Source of the DNA: Bog-756 sp963753905
GTDB taxonomy: Bacteria; Actinomycetota; Acidimicrobiia; Acidimicrobiales; RAAP-2
Assembly: GCA_963753905.1 (NCBI GenBank)
Contig: CAVWDZ010000001.1
Span: forward strand, 1,116,001 to 1,180,000
Reading direction: 5' to 3'
DNA length: 64,000 nt
Shown: one piece after another, positions 17,559-26,330 of the stretch
How positions within the stretch are numbered: the first letter of the stretch is position 1
Layout: each line of letters starts with the position of its first letter
Made by a program: the position numbers and the translations under genes
The notes under the pieces: model-generated
Seen by the model: the letters and a program-made list of their open reading frames with translations, nothing else
The model's database searches: none
Told to the model about the DNA's origin: nothing

Positions 17559-18269
17559 GTGGGTGTTCCGGCCGGCTCGCTGCGGGTTCTGGACGGCGGG
17601 GGGGTCGCGGCCGAGTCGGCAGCGAGCGGCGCCTCGCCCAACCGGATCCGGATCATCGATGCCACCCTCTGCTGCCTGGCCCGGCACGGGACGACCAAGA
17701 CCACCGTCGACGACGTCGCACGGCAGGCCCGGCTGTCAAGAGCCACCGTCTACCGTGCCTTCCCCGGGGGGCGGGACGAGGTGCTCGGGGCGGTCGTCGA
17801 CACGGAGATGGCGCGGCTCTTCTCGGCCCTCGGGGTGTGTCTCGGCCAGGCCGGTGACCTGAGCGCGGCGCTCGTCGGGGGCATCGTCGAGGCATCGACC
17901 CGGCTGCGCGATCACGCCGCGCTGCACTACCTGGCAGAGCACGAGCCGGAAACAGTCCTCGGACATCTCGCCTTCGACGAGTCCGACCGGCTGCTCGCGA
18001 CCGCGTCGCGGTTCGCCGCGCCGTTCCTCGCCCGGTGGATGTCATCCGAGGAGGCCGGTCGTGTCGCCGAGTGGGCCACCCGGATCGTGCTCTCCTACGC
18101 GATCGCGCCGTCCGACCGCGTCGACCTCACCGACCCCGTCCAGGCCGCGTCGATCGTAGAGACCTTCATGCTCCCGGGGATCGAGGCGCTCGGCACCGTG
18201 GCCGACGGCCCGATCGCCATCACCCCGTTCGAAACCACAACCGACCAAGTTCCGGAGGAACTCCTATGA
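17559..18269 (+). CDS. TetR-family transcriptional regulator (second of a paralogous pair)
   Basis: Encodes 236 residues from GTG 17559, with about 25 extra N-terminal residues before the HTH (IRIIDATLCCLARHG, then LSRATVYRAFPGGRDEV). Its stop overlaps the start of the ferritin-like gene as ATGA (18266-18269), and the ribosome site GGAGGA lies inside its last codons, so the two products are translationally coupled. That makes the di-iron protein the likeliest regulatory target, together with autoregulation at the promoter described here. Inducer unknown. Confidence 0.9.
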   Translation: MGVPAGSLRVLDGGGVAAESAASGASPNRIRIIDATLCCLARHGTTKTTVDDVARQARLSRATVYRAFPGGRDEVLGAVVDTEMARLFSALGVCLGQAGDLSAALVGGIVEASTRLRDHAALHYLAEHEPETVLGHLAFDESDRLLATASRFAAPFLARWMSSEEAGRVAEWATRIVLSYAIAPSDRVDLTDPVQAASIVETFMLPGIEALGTVADGPIAITPFETTTDQVPEELL

Positions 18270-19405
18270 CCACCGAGATGAGCAGCACCGAGGACATCAT
18301 CGGACGGGCCGAGATCGACGACTTCGAGGCGATCCTCTCGGTGGTCGGGACCGAGGAGCCCGACGGGCGTCACGTGGTGCACTCCGAGTACGACTCCATC
18401 TTCACCTGGGACTACGAGAAGGGCACCCGTCCGAAGCTCAACAAGCTCTATGAGAAGGCCAAGGGCGCCCAGTGGAACGGCGAGACCGACCTGCCCTGGG
18501 ACACCGAGGTCGACCAGGAGCGCCTGGTCATCGAGCAGGCGGAGGCGACGGGCGGGTTCGGCATCGGCTTCGACCTCACCGGTACCCCCGTCGAGAAGTG
18601 GGGAGACAAGGAATGGATCGCGTTCCTCATCGAGAGCCAGAACTGGACGCTCTCGCAGTTCCTCCACGGCGAGCAGGGGGCGCTGATCTGCACGGCCAAG
18701 ATCGTGGAGTCGGTGCCCTGGATCGACGCCAAGTACTACGCCTCCACCCAGGTGATGGACGAGGCACGCCACGTCGAGGTGTTCGGCAAGTACCTCGACG
18801 AGAAGATGTCCGGCCACTACCAGGTCAACGCCCACCTGCGGTTGCTGCTCGACGACATCATCGCCGACTCGCGGTGGGACATGACCTACCTGGGCATGCA
18901 GATCATGATCGAGGGGCTTGCCCTGGCGGCCTTCGGCTTCATGCACGCGACCACCCCCGACCCGCTGTTGCGCCAGCTGCTGCGGTACGTGATGGCCGAC
19001 GAGGCACGCCACGTCGCCTTCGGGGTGCTGAGCCTTCAGGAGTACTACCAGCAACTCAGTGCGGCCGAGCTGCGCGAGCGCCAGGAGTTCGCGTTCGAGG
19101 CGGCGGTGCGGATGCGCGACCGCTTCCTCCAGCAGGAGGTATGGGACCGGATGGGCGTCGATCCGAAGGCCATCGTGCCGGTCGTCCAGCAGGCTCCGGA
19201 CCGTACCGAGTTCCAGGCGGTCCTCTTCTCCAAGATCGTGCCGAACTGCAGGAAGCTCGGGCTGCTCGACGCAGCTGACGGCTGGCTGCGGACCAAATTC
19301 ACCGAGCTCGGCGTCATCCAGTTCGAGATGGCCGAGGACACCTCCGAGGAGTACGACGCCATGGCCGGGGTGCCCCCGACCAGGCGGGCGCTGGAAGAGG
19401 TCTGA
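18266..19405 (+). CDS. Di-iron ferritin-like protein of unknown function
   Basis: Encodes 379 residues. Two EARH motifs (VMDEARHVEVFGKYL and VMADEARHVAFGVL) with acidic partners in preceding helices (HGEQGAL and MIEGLAL) give the four-helix carboxylate-bridged di-iron site of ferritin-like oxygenases and R2-type proteins. The relatives could include N-oxygenases of the AurF type, but I cannot name a substrate. No signal peptide, so cytoplasmic. It is coupled to the TetR gene upstream and separates it from dapA, as part of an insert into the otherwise conserved dapB-dapA region. Confidence 0.8.
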   Translation: MTTEMSSTEDIIGRAEIDDFEAILSVVGTEEPDGRHVVHSEYDSIFTWDYEKGTRPKLNKLYEKAKGAQWNGETDLPWDTEVDQERLVIEQAEATGGFGIGFDLTGTPVEKWGDKEWIAFLIESQNWTLSQFLHGEQGALICTAKIVESVPWIDAKYYASTQVMDEARHVEVFGKYLDEKMSGHYQVNAHLRLLLDDIIADSRWDMTYLGMQIMIEGLALAAFGFMHATTPDPLLRQLLRYVMADEARHVAFGVLSLQEYYQQLSAAELRERQEFAFEAAVRMRDRFLQQEVWDRMGVDPKAIVPVVQQAPDRTEFQAVLFSKIVPNCRKLGLLDAADGWLRTKFTELGVIQFEMAEDTSEEYDAMAGVPPTRRALEEV

Positions 19406-19438
19406 CCGCAACGCCCCGCCGGGAGAGCAGAGCGCTGC

Positions 19439-19497
19439 TGGTACCCTGGGTGCCCGTGACCCCGTCCCCCATCGCCGTCCCACGGGCAGGGAGCTGA
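19439..19497 (+). promoter_or_regulatory. dapA promoter element and possible 13-codon leader ORF
   Basis: Extended -10 TGGTACCCT (19439-19447) is followed eight bases later by GTG 19456, opening a 13-codon frame (MTPSPIAVPRAGS) that ends with TGA at 19495-19497, five bases before the dapA GTG. GGGAG at 19490 serves as the dapA ribosome site and lies inside the mini-ORF. The peptide contains no lysine, so classical lysine attenuation is not supported; coupling of translation is possible. Confidence 0.3.
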
Positions 19498-19502
19498 GCA
19501 CA

Positions 19503-20411
19503 GTGGCGCGTTTCGGTTCGGTGATCACCGCGATGGTCACCCCGTTCGGGCCCGAGGGGGAGCTCGACCTCGACGGCGCGGTCACCCTGGCCCGTCATCT
19601 GGCCGGGCACGGGAGCGACGGCCTGGTGGTGGCCGGCACCACGGGTGAGGGTCCCGTGCTCAGCGATGCCGAGCGCATCTCGCTGTTCCGTGCGGTCGTC
19701 GAGGCGGTCGACATCCCGGTCATCGCCTCCACCGGCACCAACGACACCGCCGAATCGATGAGGCTCACCAGGGAGGCCAGATCGGCCGGGGCGGCTGCGG
19801 CCCTGGTCGTCACCCCGTACTACAACCGCCCTTCGGCGGCCGGCCTCTCGTCCCACTTCCGTGCGGTGGCCGGTGCGACCGACCTGCCCGTCGTGCTCTA
19901 CGACATCCCGGTCCGCTCCGGCCGGCGCATCGGACCCGAGCTCACCGTGCAGCTGGCCCGTGAGGTGCCGGGCATCGTGGCCGTCAAGGACGCGACCGGC
20001 GACGTGGCCTCGGCCGCGGAGGTCATCGCCGCCAGTCCCGACGGCTTCGAGGTCTACTGCGGAGACGATTCGCTCACCCTGCCGTTCGCCGCCGTCGGCG
20101 GTGTCGGGGTGATCAGCGTCGCCTCACACTGGGCCGGTCCGGTGTTCGCCGAGCTGTTCCGCAGCTACCGCGCCGGTGAGGTCGACAGGGCGGCCGACCT
20201 CAACCGCGGCCTCTTCGAGTCGTACCGCTTCGAGGGGTCCGACGAGTATCCCAACCCGGTGCCTGCAAAAGCCGCCTGCCGGGTGCTGGGCCTCCCCGCC
20301 GGACAGTGCCGTCTTCCCCATGCAGTCCCCTCGGCGGCACTCGAGGACCAGGCGCGTTCGGTCGTGGCGGGCGTGGACCGGGTGCTCGGGGCCCGGCAGT
20401 CGGTTGCCTGA
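19503..20411 (+). CDS. dapA: 4-hydroxy-tetrahydrodipicolinate synthase
   Basis: Encodes 302 residues. The Schiff-base lysine is in GIVAVKDATGDV (about residue 161); the proton-relay tyrosines are in VTPYYNRPS and VLYDIPVRSG; the pyruvate loop is GTTGEGPVLS. It condenses pyruvate with aspartate semialdehyde as the first committed step to lysine and diaminopimelate. The GTG at 19503 follows GGGAG at good spacing. Its last eight bases overlap the probable TTG start of the RNase J gene, the conserved dapA-rnj pair of actinobacteria. Confidence 0.96.
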   Translation: MARFGSVITAMVTPFGPEGELDLDGAVTLARHLAGHGSDGLVVAGTTGEGPVLSDAERISLFRAVVEAVDIPVIASTGTNDTAESMRLTREARSAGAAAALVVTPYYNRPSAAGLSSHFRAVAGATDLPVVLYDIPVRSGRRIGPELTVQLAREVPGIVAVKDATGDVASAAEVIAASPDGFEVYCGDDSLTLPFAAVGGVGVISVASHWAGPVFAELFRSYRAGEVDRAADLNRGLFESYRFEGSDEYPNPVPAKAACRVLGLPAGQCRLPHAVPSAALEDQARSVVAGVDRVLGARQSVA

Positions 20412-22170
20412 GGCGAGGGGGTCCTCCCGCAGGACGGCGGGTTCGGAACGCTCGACCAAGGCGCCCAAGGGCGCCGGTCGTACTCGGGAACCAGCGGCGA
20501 AGGGCCGCGCCACCCCGGTTCGGATCGTCTTCCTCGGGGGCCTCGGCGAGATCGGGCGGAACTGCGCCTGCGTGGAGGTCGACGGCCGGATCCTCGTCCT
20601 CGACGTCGGCATCATGTTCCCGGATCCGGACATGCCCGGTGTCGACCTGGTCCTTCCTGACCTGACCTATCTCCGGGAGAACGCCGATCGGGTGGACGGG
20701 GTCATCCTGACCCACGGCCACGAGGACCACACCGGGGGCCTGGCCTATCTGTTGCGCGATTTCCCGGTCGAGGTCTACGGCTCCGAGCTGACCCTCGCGC
20801 TGGCCCGCAACCGCGTCGACGAGGCCGGCATGACCAGCCGGGCGACGTACATCACGGTGGCCGACGGCGAGCGGCGGCGGATCGGTCCCTGCGACGTCGA
20901 GTTCATCCCGGTGACCCACTCGGTCCCACACGCGTTCGCCACCGCATTCCACACCCCGCAGGGGATCGTGCTCCACTCGGGCGACTTCAAGATCGACCTC
21001 CACCCGGTCGACGGGCGTCGCACCGACCTGGCCCGGATGGGTGCGCTCGCATCCGACCCCGGCATCCGGCTCCTGCTCTCCGACTCGACCAACGCCGAGG
21101 AGCCCGGGTTCACCCCGTCCGAGTCGACCGTTGGGGCAACGCTCGAGAAGGTCTTCCTCGCGCGCCCGGACCGCCGGTTCGTCGTGACCTGTTTCGCCAG
21201 TCACATCCACCGCATCCAGCAGGTGGTCGACGCGGCCGTCGCGGGGAACCGGATGGTGGCCACGCTCGGCCGGTCGATGCAGAAGAACGTGGCGCTCGCC
21301 CGGCGCCTCGATCTCCTCCGGGTTCCCGAGTCCTCGATGATCGACATCGAGGACATCGACGATCTCGAACCCGGCAGGGTCTGTGTGATCTCGACCGGTT
21401 CCCAGGGCGAGCCGATGTCCGCCCTCTCCCGGCTGGCCGCCGGCGAGAACCGCTTCTTCAAGCTGCGCGAGGACGACGTCGTCGTGATCAGCGCGCATCC
21501 CATCCCGGGCAACGAATGGTCGGTGGGCCGGGTCATCGACAGTCTGCACCGCCGTGGGGTGGAGGTCATCCATTCCGGGGTCGACGCTGTGCACGTGAGC
21601 GGTCACGCCCGTCAGGGGGAGCTGGCGATGCTGATGACGGTCACCCGGCCCGAGTTCTTCATTCCCGTCCACGGCGAGTACCGCCACATGGCCAATCACG
21701 TCCGCCTCGCGGCGAGCATGGACATCGCCGGCGACCGGGTGCTCCTGTGCGAAGACGGCGACGCGGTCCGCCTCGACGAGAAGGGCCTCCACCGGGACGG
21801 CACCGTCCCGGGTGGTTATCTCTTCGTGGACGGCAGCTCGGTGGGCGACATCGGGCACGGCGTCCTGCGGGACCGGATGGTGCTCGCCGAGGAGGGCGTG
21901 GTCATGGCTGTGGCGACCGTCGATCTCAAGCGGGGCGAGGTGATCGGGGTGCCCCAGATCGTGACCCGTGGGTGGGCCTACGACCATGACACCGACGCCC
22001 TGCTCGACGAAGCCCGGGCACAGGTCACCAAGGCGCTCGAGCAGGCGCTGTCCGCAGGAAGCAGCGACCACGAGAACCTCAACCGGGTTGCCCGCAAGGC
22101 CCTGGGCAAGCTGGTCGGCGAGCGCACCCGCCAGCGCCCGATGATCGTCCCGGTCATCGTGACCGTCTGA
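20404..22170 (+). CDS. rnj: Ribonuclease J
   Basis: From TTG 20404 it encodes 588 residues. A basic N-terminal extension precedes IVFLGGLGEIGRN; the metallo-beta-lactamase motif is THGHEDHTGG near residue 104, with further ligands in PVTHSVPHAF and HSGDFKID. The beta-CASP region has CFASHIHRIQQVVDAA and the final FIPVHGEYRHM. It is a 5'-3' exonuclease and endonuclease in RNA maturation. No ATG or GTG lies in frame between dapA and the conserved core, so TTG is the best start; it overlaps dapA by 8 bp. Confidence 0.93.
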   Translation: MPEARGSSRRTAGSERSTKAPKGAGRTREPAAKGRATPVRIVFLGGLGEIGRNCACVEVDGRILVLDVGIMFPDPDMPGVDLVLPDLTYLRENADRVDGVILTHGHEDHTGGLAYLLRDFPVEVYGSELTLALARNRVDEAGMTSRATYITVADGERRRIGPCDVEFIPVTHSVPHAFATAFHTPQGIVLHSGDFKIDLHPVDGRRTDLARMGALASDPGIRLLLSDSTNAEEPGFTPSESTVGATLEKVFLARPDRRFVVTCFASHIHRIQQVVDAAVAGNRMVATLGRSMQKNVALARRLDLLRVPESSMIDIEDIDDLEPGRVCVISTGSQGEPMSALSRLAAGENRFFKLREDDVVVISAHPIPGNEWSVGRVIDSLHRRGVEVIHSGVDAVHVSGHARQGELAMLMTVTRPEFFIPVHGEYRHMANHVRLAASMDIAGDRVLLCEDGDAVRLDEKGLHRDGTVPGGYLFVDGSSVGDIGHGVLRDRMVLAEEGVVMAVATVDLKRGEVIGVPQIVTRGWAYDHDTDALLDEARAQVTKALEQALSAGSSDHENLNRVARKALGKLVGERTRQRPMIVPVIVTV

Positions 22171-22209
22171 GTCCCGTCCCCCTCACCGGCACCCTGCGGG
22201 AGTAGCCTG

Positions 22210-24678
22210 ATGCGCACTGTGACGACCGCCACCAAGCGTCGGGCGGGTCGATCGGGGGCTCCGCGACCGAAGGGTAGGCCGGCATCCTCGTCTCGATCGG
22301 GCTCGGGCGCCCACGCGAGGAAGAGCCCGTCCACCAGGGGTGCTGCACGCGCGTCCCGGAAGGGAGGCCGCGACGGGCGGACCGGTCTCCTGGCTTCGAT
22401 GGGAGCGGTCGCCCGCGGGCATGCAGCCGACCTCTGGGGCGTGGTGCTGGTCACCGTCGGGGCCCTCACAGTCGTGGCCTTCTACGCCCGTTCGCTCGGC
22501 CCGGCCGGTCGTGACGCCCGTCTGGCCGCCGGTGACCTCCTCGGGGAGGGCCGCTACCTCCTGCCGCTGGTGCTGATCGCGGTCGGCGTTCGCCTCATGG
22601 TGGGACAGGGTGAGCGCGACGCCGACCACCACCGGCGCGAGCCGGCCCGGGCCGTCATCGGCGGCACCCTCACCCTGCTGGCCGTGGCCGGCTTCGCCGG
22701 CCTGGCCGGAGGCTCGCCACCCCTCCGGTCGACCACGGCCGAGCTGTCGGCTGCCGGGGGCTGGGTGGGTGCCCTCGTCGCAGATCCACTCGGCTCGGCG
22801 CTCGGAGGGTTCGGGGCGGTCACCGTGCTCGTGGCAGTGCTGCTGGTCGCCCTGCTCCTGTTCACCGGCGTGTCGGTCCGGACGGCCGCGAGCGGCGTGG
22901 CTCGCGCCGTCCGGTGGGCGGCGGAGGTGGCCGGCGGTGTCCGCGCGGGCGAGCAGACCGACGATGACCCCGGACCCTCCGAGCCGACCGACCCCTTCGG
23001 GCGTGCCCTTGCCGCGGGCACGCAGCCCCCGCTCGAGGCGGAGTCCCCGCTCGACCTGCTGGCCGGCGACGGCGACGGACCGCAGGCGCTTGCGGAGACC
23101 GATGCGGTTGCACCGCCTGATGTCGCCATCCGCCAGGGGAGTGGCGGCCAGCTGGAGATGCGGCCCGGGCCCTCGGTGGGCGACTGGCACCTCCCGCCGG
23201 ACACCCTGCTCAAGCGCGCCAAGGCACAGGTCATCGACGAGCAGGAGGTGGACGCGGCGGGCGCTGCGCTGGTCGGTGCCCTGACCGCCCACGGGGTGGA
23301 GACCCGGCTCGTCGGCCGGACGGTCGGGCCCTCGGTGACCCGCTACGAGCTCGAGCTCGGAGCGGGGGTGAAGGTGGCCAGGGTGACCTCCCTGTCCAAG
23401 GACATCGCGTACGCCATGGCCTCCCCCGACGTCCGGATCCTGGCTCCCATCCCGGGCAAGTCGGCGATCGGGGTGGAGGTCCCCAACCGTCGGCGCCAGC
23501 TGGTGGCCCTCGGTGACATCCTGGCCTCGCCGGAGGCGACCGGCGCGACCCACCCGCTCGAGGTGGCGATGGGCAGGGACATCGCCGGTCGGGCGGTGAT
23601 GGTCAACCTGGCCGAGATGCCACACGTCCTGGTGTCGGGGTCGACCGGCTCGGGCAAGTCGTCCTGCATCAACTCGATCCTCACCTCGATCCTCACCCGT
23701 GCCACGCCCGATCAGGTCCGCCTCATCCTGGTCGACCCCAAACGGGTCGAGCTCGGGCAGTACAACGACCTGCCCCACCTGTTGACCCAGGTGGTCGTGG
23801 ACCCGAAGAAGGCCGCCAACGCCCTCAGTTGGGCGGTGGCAGAGATGGAGCGCCGCTACGACCTCCTGGCCGAGGTCGGCCAGCGAGACGTCACCGGGTA
23901 CAACGCGGCGTTCGACGCCGGGGAGCTCGCCGAGCAGGAGGAGACCCACCGGCTCCGGATGCGTGGCACCGCAGACGCCGGGGATGCCGCGGAACCGGAC
24001 GAGCCCCGCTACTCCCGCCTCCCGTTCATCCTCATCGTGGTGGACGAGCTCAACGACCTCATGATGGTGGCGGCCCGCGACGTCGAGGAGTCGGTCTGCC
24101 GGATCGCGCAGATGGCACGGGCCGTCGGCATCCATCTCGTCCTCGCCACACAGCGTCCGTCCGTCGACGTGATCACGGGCGTGATCAAGGCGAACATCCC
24201 CTCACGGATGGCGTTCTCGGTCTCCTCGCTTGCCGACAGCCGGGTCATCCTCGACCAGCCCGGTGCCGAGCGGCTCATCGGCAAGGGCGACATGCTCCTG
24301 CTGTCCGCATCGTCCTCGATCCCGCACCGCCTCCAGGGTCCCTGGGTGAGCGAGGCGGAGATCCGGGCCGTCACCGCCCACTGGAAGCGCCAGCGCCCGA
24401 TGGAGGTGGTGGCGGGCATCGAGGAGGTGGTCGGTTCGGAGGGTCCGCGTGGGGGAGAGGACGACGGCGAAGACGACGAGCTGTTGGCGCAGGCGATCGA
24501 ACTGGTCGTGCGGTCACAGCTCGGGTCCACCTCGATGCTCCAACGCCGGCTCCGGGTGGGCTTCGCCCGCGCCGGTCGCTTGATGGACCTCATGGAGCGC
24601 AGGGGGGTGGTCGGACCCTCGGAGGGGTCCAAGGCCCGAGCGGTGCTCATGACGGCGGAGGAGCTGGACGCACGCTGA
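22210..24678 (+). CDS. ftsK: DNA translocase FtsK/SpoIIIE
   Basis: Encodes 822 residues. A basic Ser/Arg-rich start (1-60) leads to four membrane helices (about 75-240), a linker, and the motor domain with Walker A GSTGSGKSS (about residue 477) and Walker B FILIVVDELNDLMM (about 607). The C-terminal winged-helix gamma domain (QLGSTSMLQRRLRVGFARAGRLMDLME) reads chromosome polarity. It pumps DNA through the septum and is shorter in the linker than E. coli FtsK. TAGCCT at 22203 precedes it; GTG 22219 is an alternative start. Confidence 0.95.
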   Translation: MRTVTTATKRRAGRSGAPRPKGRPASSSRSGSGAHARKSPSTRGAARASRKGGRDGRTGLLASMGAVARGHAADLWGVVLVTVGALTVVAFYARSLGPAGRDARLAAGDLLGEGRYLLPLVLIAVGVRLMVGQGERDADHHRREPARAVIGGTLTLLAVAGFAGLAGGSPPLRSTTAELSAAGGWVGALVADPLGSALGGFGAVTVLVAVLLVALLLFTGVSVRTAASGVARAVRWAAEVAGGVRAGEQTDDDPGPSEPTDPFGRALAAGTQPPLEAESPLDLLAGDGDGPQALAETDAVAPPDVAIRQGSGGQLEMRPGPSVGDWHLPPDTLLKRAKAQVIDEQEVDAAGAALVGALTAHGVETRLVGRTVGPSVTRYELELGAGVKVARVTSLSKDIAYAMASPDVRILAPIPGKSAIGVEVPNRRRQLVALGDILASPEATGATHPLEVAMGRDIAGRAVMVNLAEMPHVLVSGSTGSGKSSCINSILTSILTRATPDQVRLILVDPKRVELGQYNDLPHLLTQVVVDPKKAANALSWAVAEMERRYDLLAEVGQRDVTGYNAAFDAGELAEQEETHRLRMRGTADAGDAAEPDEPRYSRLPFILIVVDELNDLMMVAARDVEESVCRIAQMARAVGIHLVLATQRPSVDVITGVIKANIPSRMAFSVSSLADSRVILDQPGAERLIGKGDMLLLSASSSIPHRLQGPWVSEAEIRAVTAHWKRQRPMEVVAGIEEVVGSEGPRGGEDDGEDDELLAQAIELVVRSQLGSTSMLQRRLRVGFARAGRLMDLMERRGVVGPSEGSKARAVLMTAEELDAR

Positions 24679-24713
24679 GCGAGCGGGACCCGCTGACCTC
24701 CGGTGAGGACCCA

Positions 24714-26243
24714 GTGCCCGTCGGCACCCCGGCGACCGCGGTCCCCGGCGCGCCGACGTCCCTGCTCGTCGGCGCTCCCGAGGCGGTCTCCACGTCGGCG
24801 CGCCCCTCCGGGGTGCCCGAAACGGAGGGCCCCTCTGCGGCGCCCGGTGGCGATCCGCGGCCGAATCGCCATCGTCATGCGCGGCGGAAGCGACGCCTCC
24901 CTTGGGTGCTCAGTGCGGTGGCGGTCCTCCTGGTCGGCGCCGGTGTAGCGGTCGCGGTCCAGCGGATCGACCGGCCCCTCGCCCGACCCTCGGTCGACCC
25001 GGCACCGGCCGGCGCGCTCGAGGCCCCCGGAGCGGTCCCGGCTCTGCCGTGGCCGCCGATGGGGCAGGGAGCGGTCGCGGCCCCGTCGCTCGGGTACGCA
25101 TCGCAGTCCGGTGCCGAATCGCCGGTGCCCATCGCCTCGCTCACCAAGCTGACCACCGCCGTGGTCGTGCTCCGGGACCACCCCATTCCGGCCGGCGCGC
25201 CCGGCCCGTCGATCACGGTGACGAGCGCCGATGTGGCCGAGTACGACTACGAGCTCGCCAACGACGAATCGAACATCCCGATCCAGGTCGGCGAGACGTT
25301 GAGCGAGCAGCAGATGCTCGAGGCGCTGCTGACCCAGTCGGCCAATGATGCCGCCTACAGCCTGGCGCTGTGGGATGCCGGGACGCTCCCCGCATTCGTC
25401 CAGAAGATGAACGCCCTGGCCGCATCGCTCGGGGCCACCCACACCCACTACGTGGACGCCAGCGGATTCGACCCGCAGAGCGTCTCGACCGCCTCGGACG
25501 TCCTGCGGGTGGTTGCCGAGGGCATGGCCATGCCGGCCTTCGCCCAGGTCGCGGGGATGGCCACGGTCACCCTCCCCTTGGTCGGGACGCGTCCCAACAT
25601 CGTCACCGAGGTCGACATGCACGAGGCGATCGGGGGCAAGTCGGGGTTCACCTCGCAGGCGGGTGCGTCGATGATGCTGGCCGGAGAGCGCACCATCCAG
25701 GGCCGCCAGGTGCTGGTGCTGGTGGCCGTGCTCAGTCAGCCGACGGCACCGCCGGCGCCGCCGCCGACCGCCCCGCCCAAAGCGGGTGCTCCACCCGCAC
25801 CGCCCGCACCGGCGACCACGACCACCAGCACGACGACCGACCCGGCCACCGATCCCGCCAACGACGACGACGACCCGATCACCGACCCGTTCAGATTGAC
25901 CCGCCCGGTCGTCGATCGACTCCTGGCAGCCGCCGAGGCGGGGGTCGTCCCGGTCACGGTGGTCGCCGCGGGGGCACCGGAGGGATCGGTCTCGTCGGAC
26001 TGGGGCGGGGTGGCCCACTCCGCCCCGGTTGTCGCCGCCAACGGGGCATGGCTGCTGGCCTGGCCGGGCCAGCGGGTCCGCTCCTTGCTGCAGTTCGACG
26101 AGGTCCGACCCGGCAGCGCGGCGGGGACCAGGGTCGGAACCGTGCTCTACGGCCTCGGGACCCAGTTCGCGGCGGTCCCGCTGCGGCTGTCCGTCCCGCT
26201 GCGCGAGCCCACGTGGTGGTGGAGGCTGCTCCACACCCAGTGA
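24714..26243 (+). CDS. Serine-type D-Ala-D-Ala carboxypeptidase (peptidase S11)
   Basis: From GTG 24714 it encodes 509 residues. After a polar, Pro-rich cytoplasmic segment (about 65 residues) one membrane helix (LPWVLSAVAVLLVGAGVAVAV) anchors an external penicillin-binding domain: SLTK (about 142), SAN in TQSANDAAY (about 209) and KSG in GGKSGFTSQAG (about 309). It trims the terminal D-Ala of wall peptides. A Pro/Thr/Asp-rich stretch of about 55 residues follows the catalytic core and separates it from the C-terminal part. It starts 35 bp after ftsK. Confidence 0.88.
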   Translation: MPVGTPATAVPGAPTSLLVGAPEAVSTSARPSGVPETEGPSAAPGGDPRPNRHRHARRKRRLPWVLSAVAVLLVGAGVAVAVQRIDRPLARPSVDPAPAGALEAPGAVPALPWPPMGQGAVAAPSLGYASQSGAESPVPIASLTKLTTAVVVLRDHPIPAGAPGPSITVTSADVAEYDYELANDESNIPIQVGETLSEQQMLEALLTQSANDAAYSLALWDAGTLPAFVQKMNALAASLGATHTHYVDASGFDPQSVSTASDVLRVVAEGMAMPAFAQVAGMATVTLPLVGTRPNIVTEVDMHEAIGGKSGFTSQAGASMMLAGERTIQGRQVLVLVAVLSQPTAPPAPPPTAPPKAGAPPAPPAPATTTTSTTTDPATDPANDDDDPITDPFRLTRPVVDRLLAAAEAGVVPVTVVAAGAPEGSVSSDWGGVAHSAPVVAANGAWLLAWPGQRVRSLLQFDEVRPGSAAGTRVGTVLYGLGTQFAAVPLRLSVPLREPTWWWRLLHTQ

Positions 26244-26246
26244 CAA

Positions 26247-26271
26247 CCGGGTGACATCAGCTGGTCACCGG
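26247..26271 (+). terminator. Hairpin after the S11 carboxypeptidase gene
   Basis: CCGGGTGAC (26247-26255) pairs with GTCACCGG (26264-26271), with one bulged G and an 8-nt loop, starting four bases after the stop codon. No U-tract. Confidence 0.4.
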
Positions 26272-26318
26272 CAGCGCCCGCTCCGGTGCCCGTCCCGCCG
26301 CACGCCAGGCCCGACGAG

Positions 26319-26324
26319 TACCGT
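26319..26324 (+). promoter_or_regulatory. -10 element for a leaderless thrB transcript
   Basis: TACCGT ends exactly six bases before GTG 26331. This GTG begins the conserved kinase N-terminus directly, with no room for a ribosome site. Confidence 0.5.
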
Positions 26325-26330
26325 GGCGGT

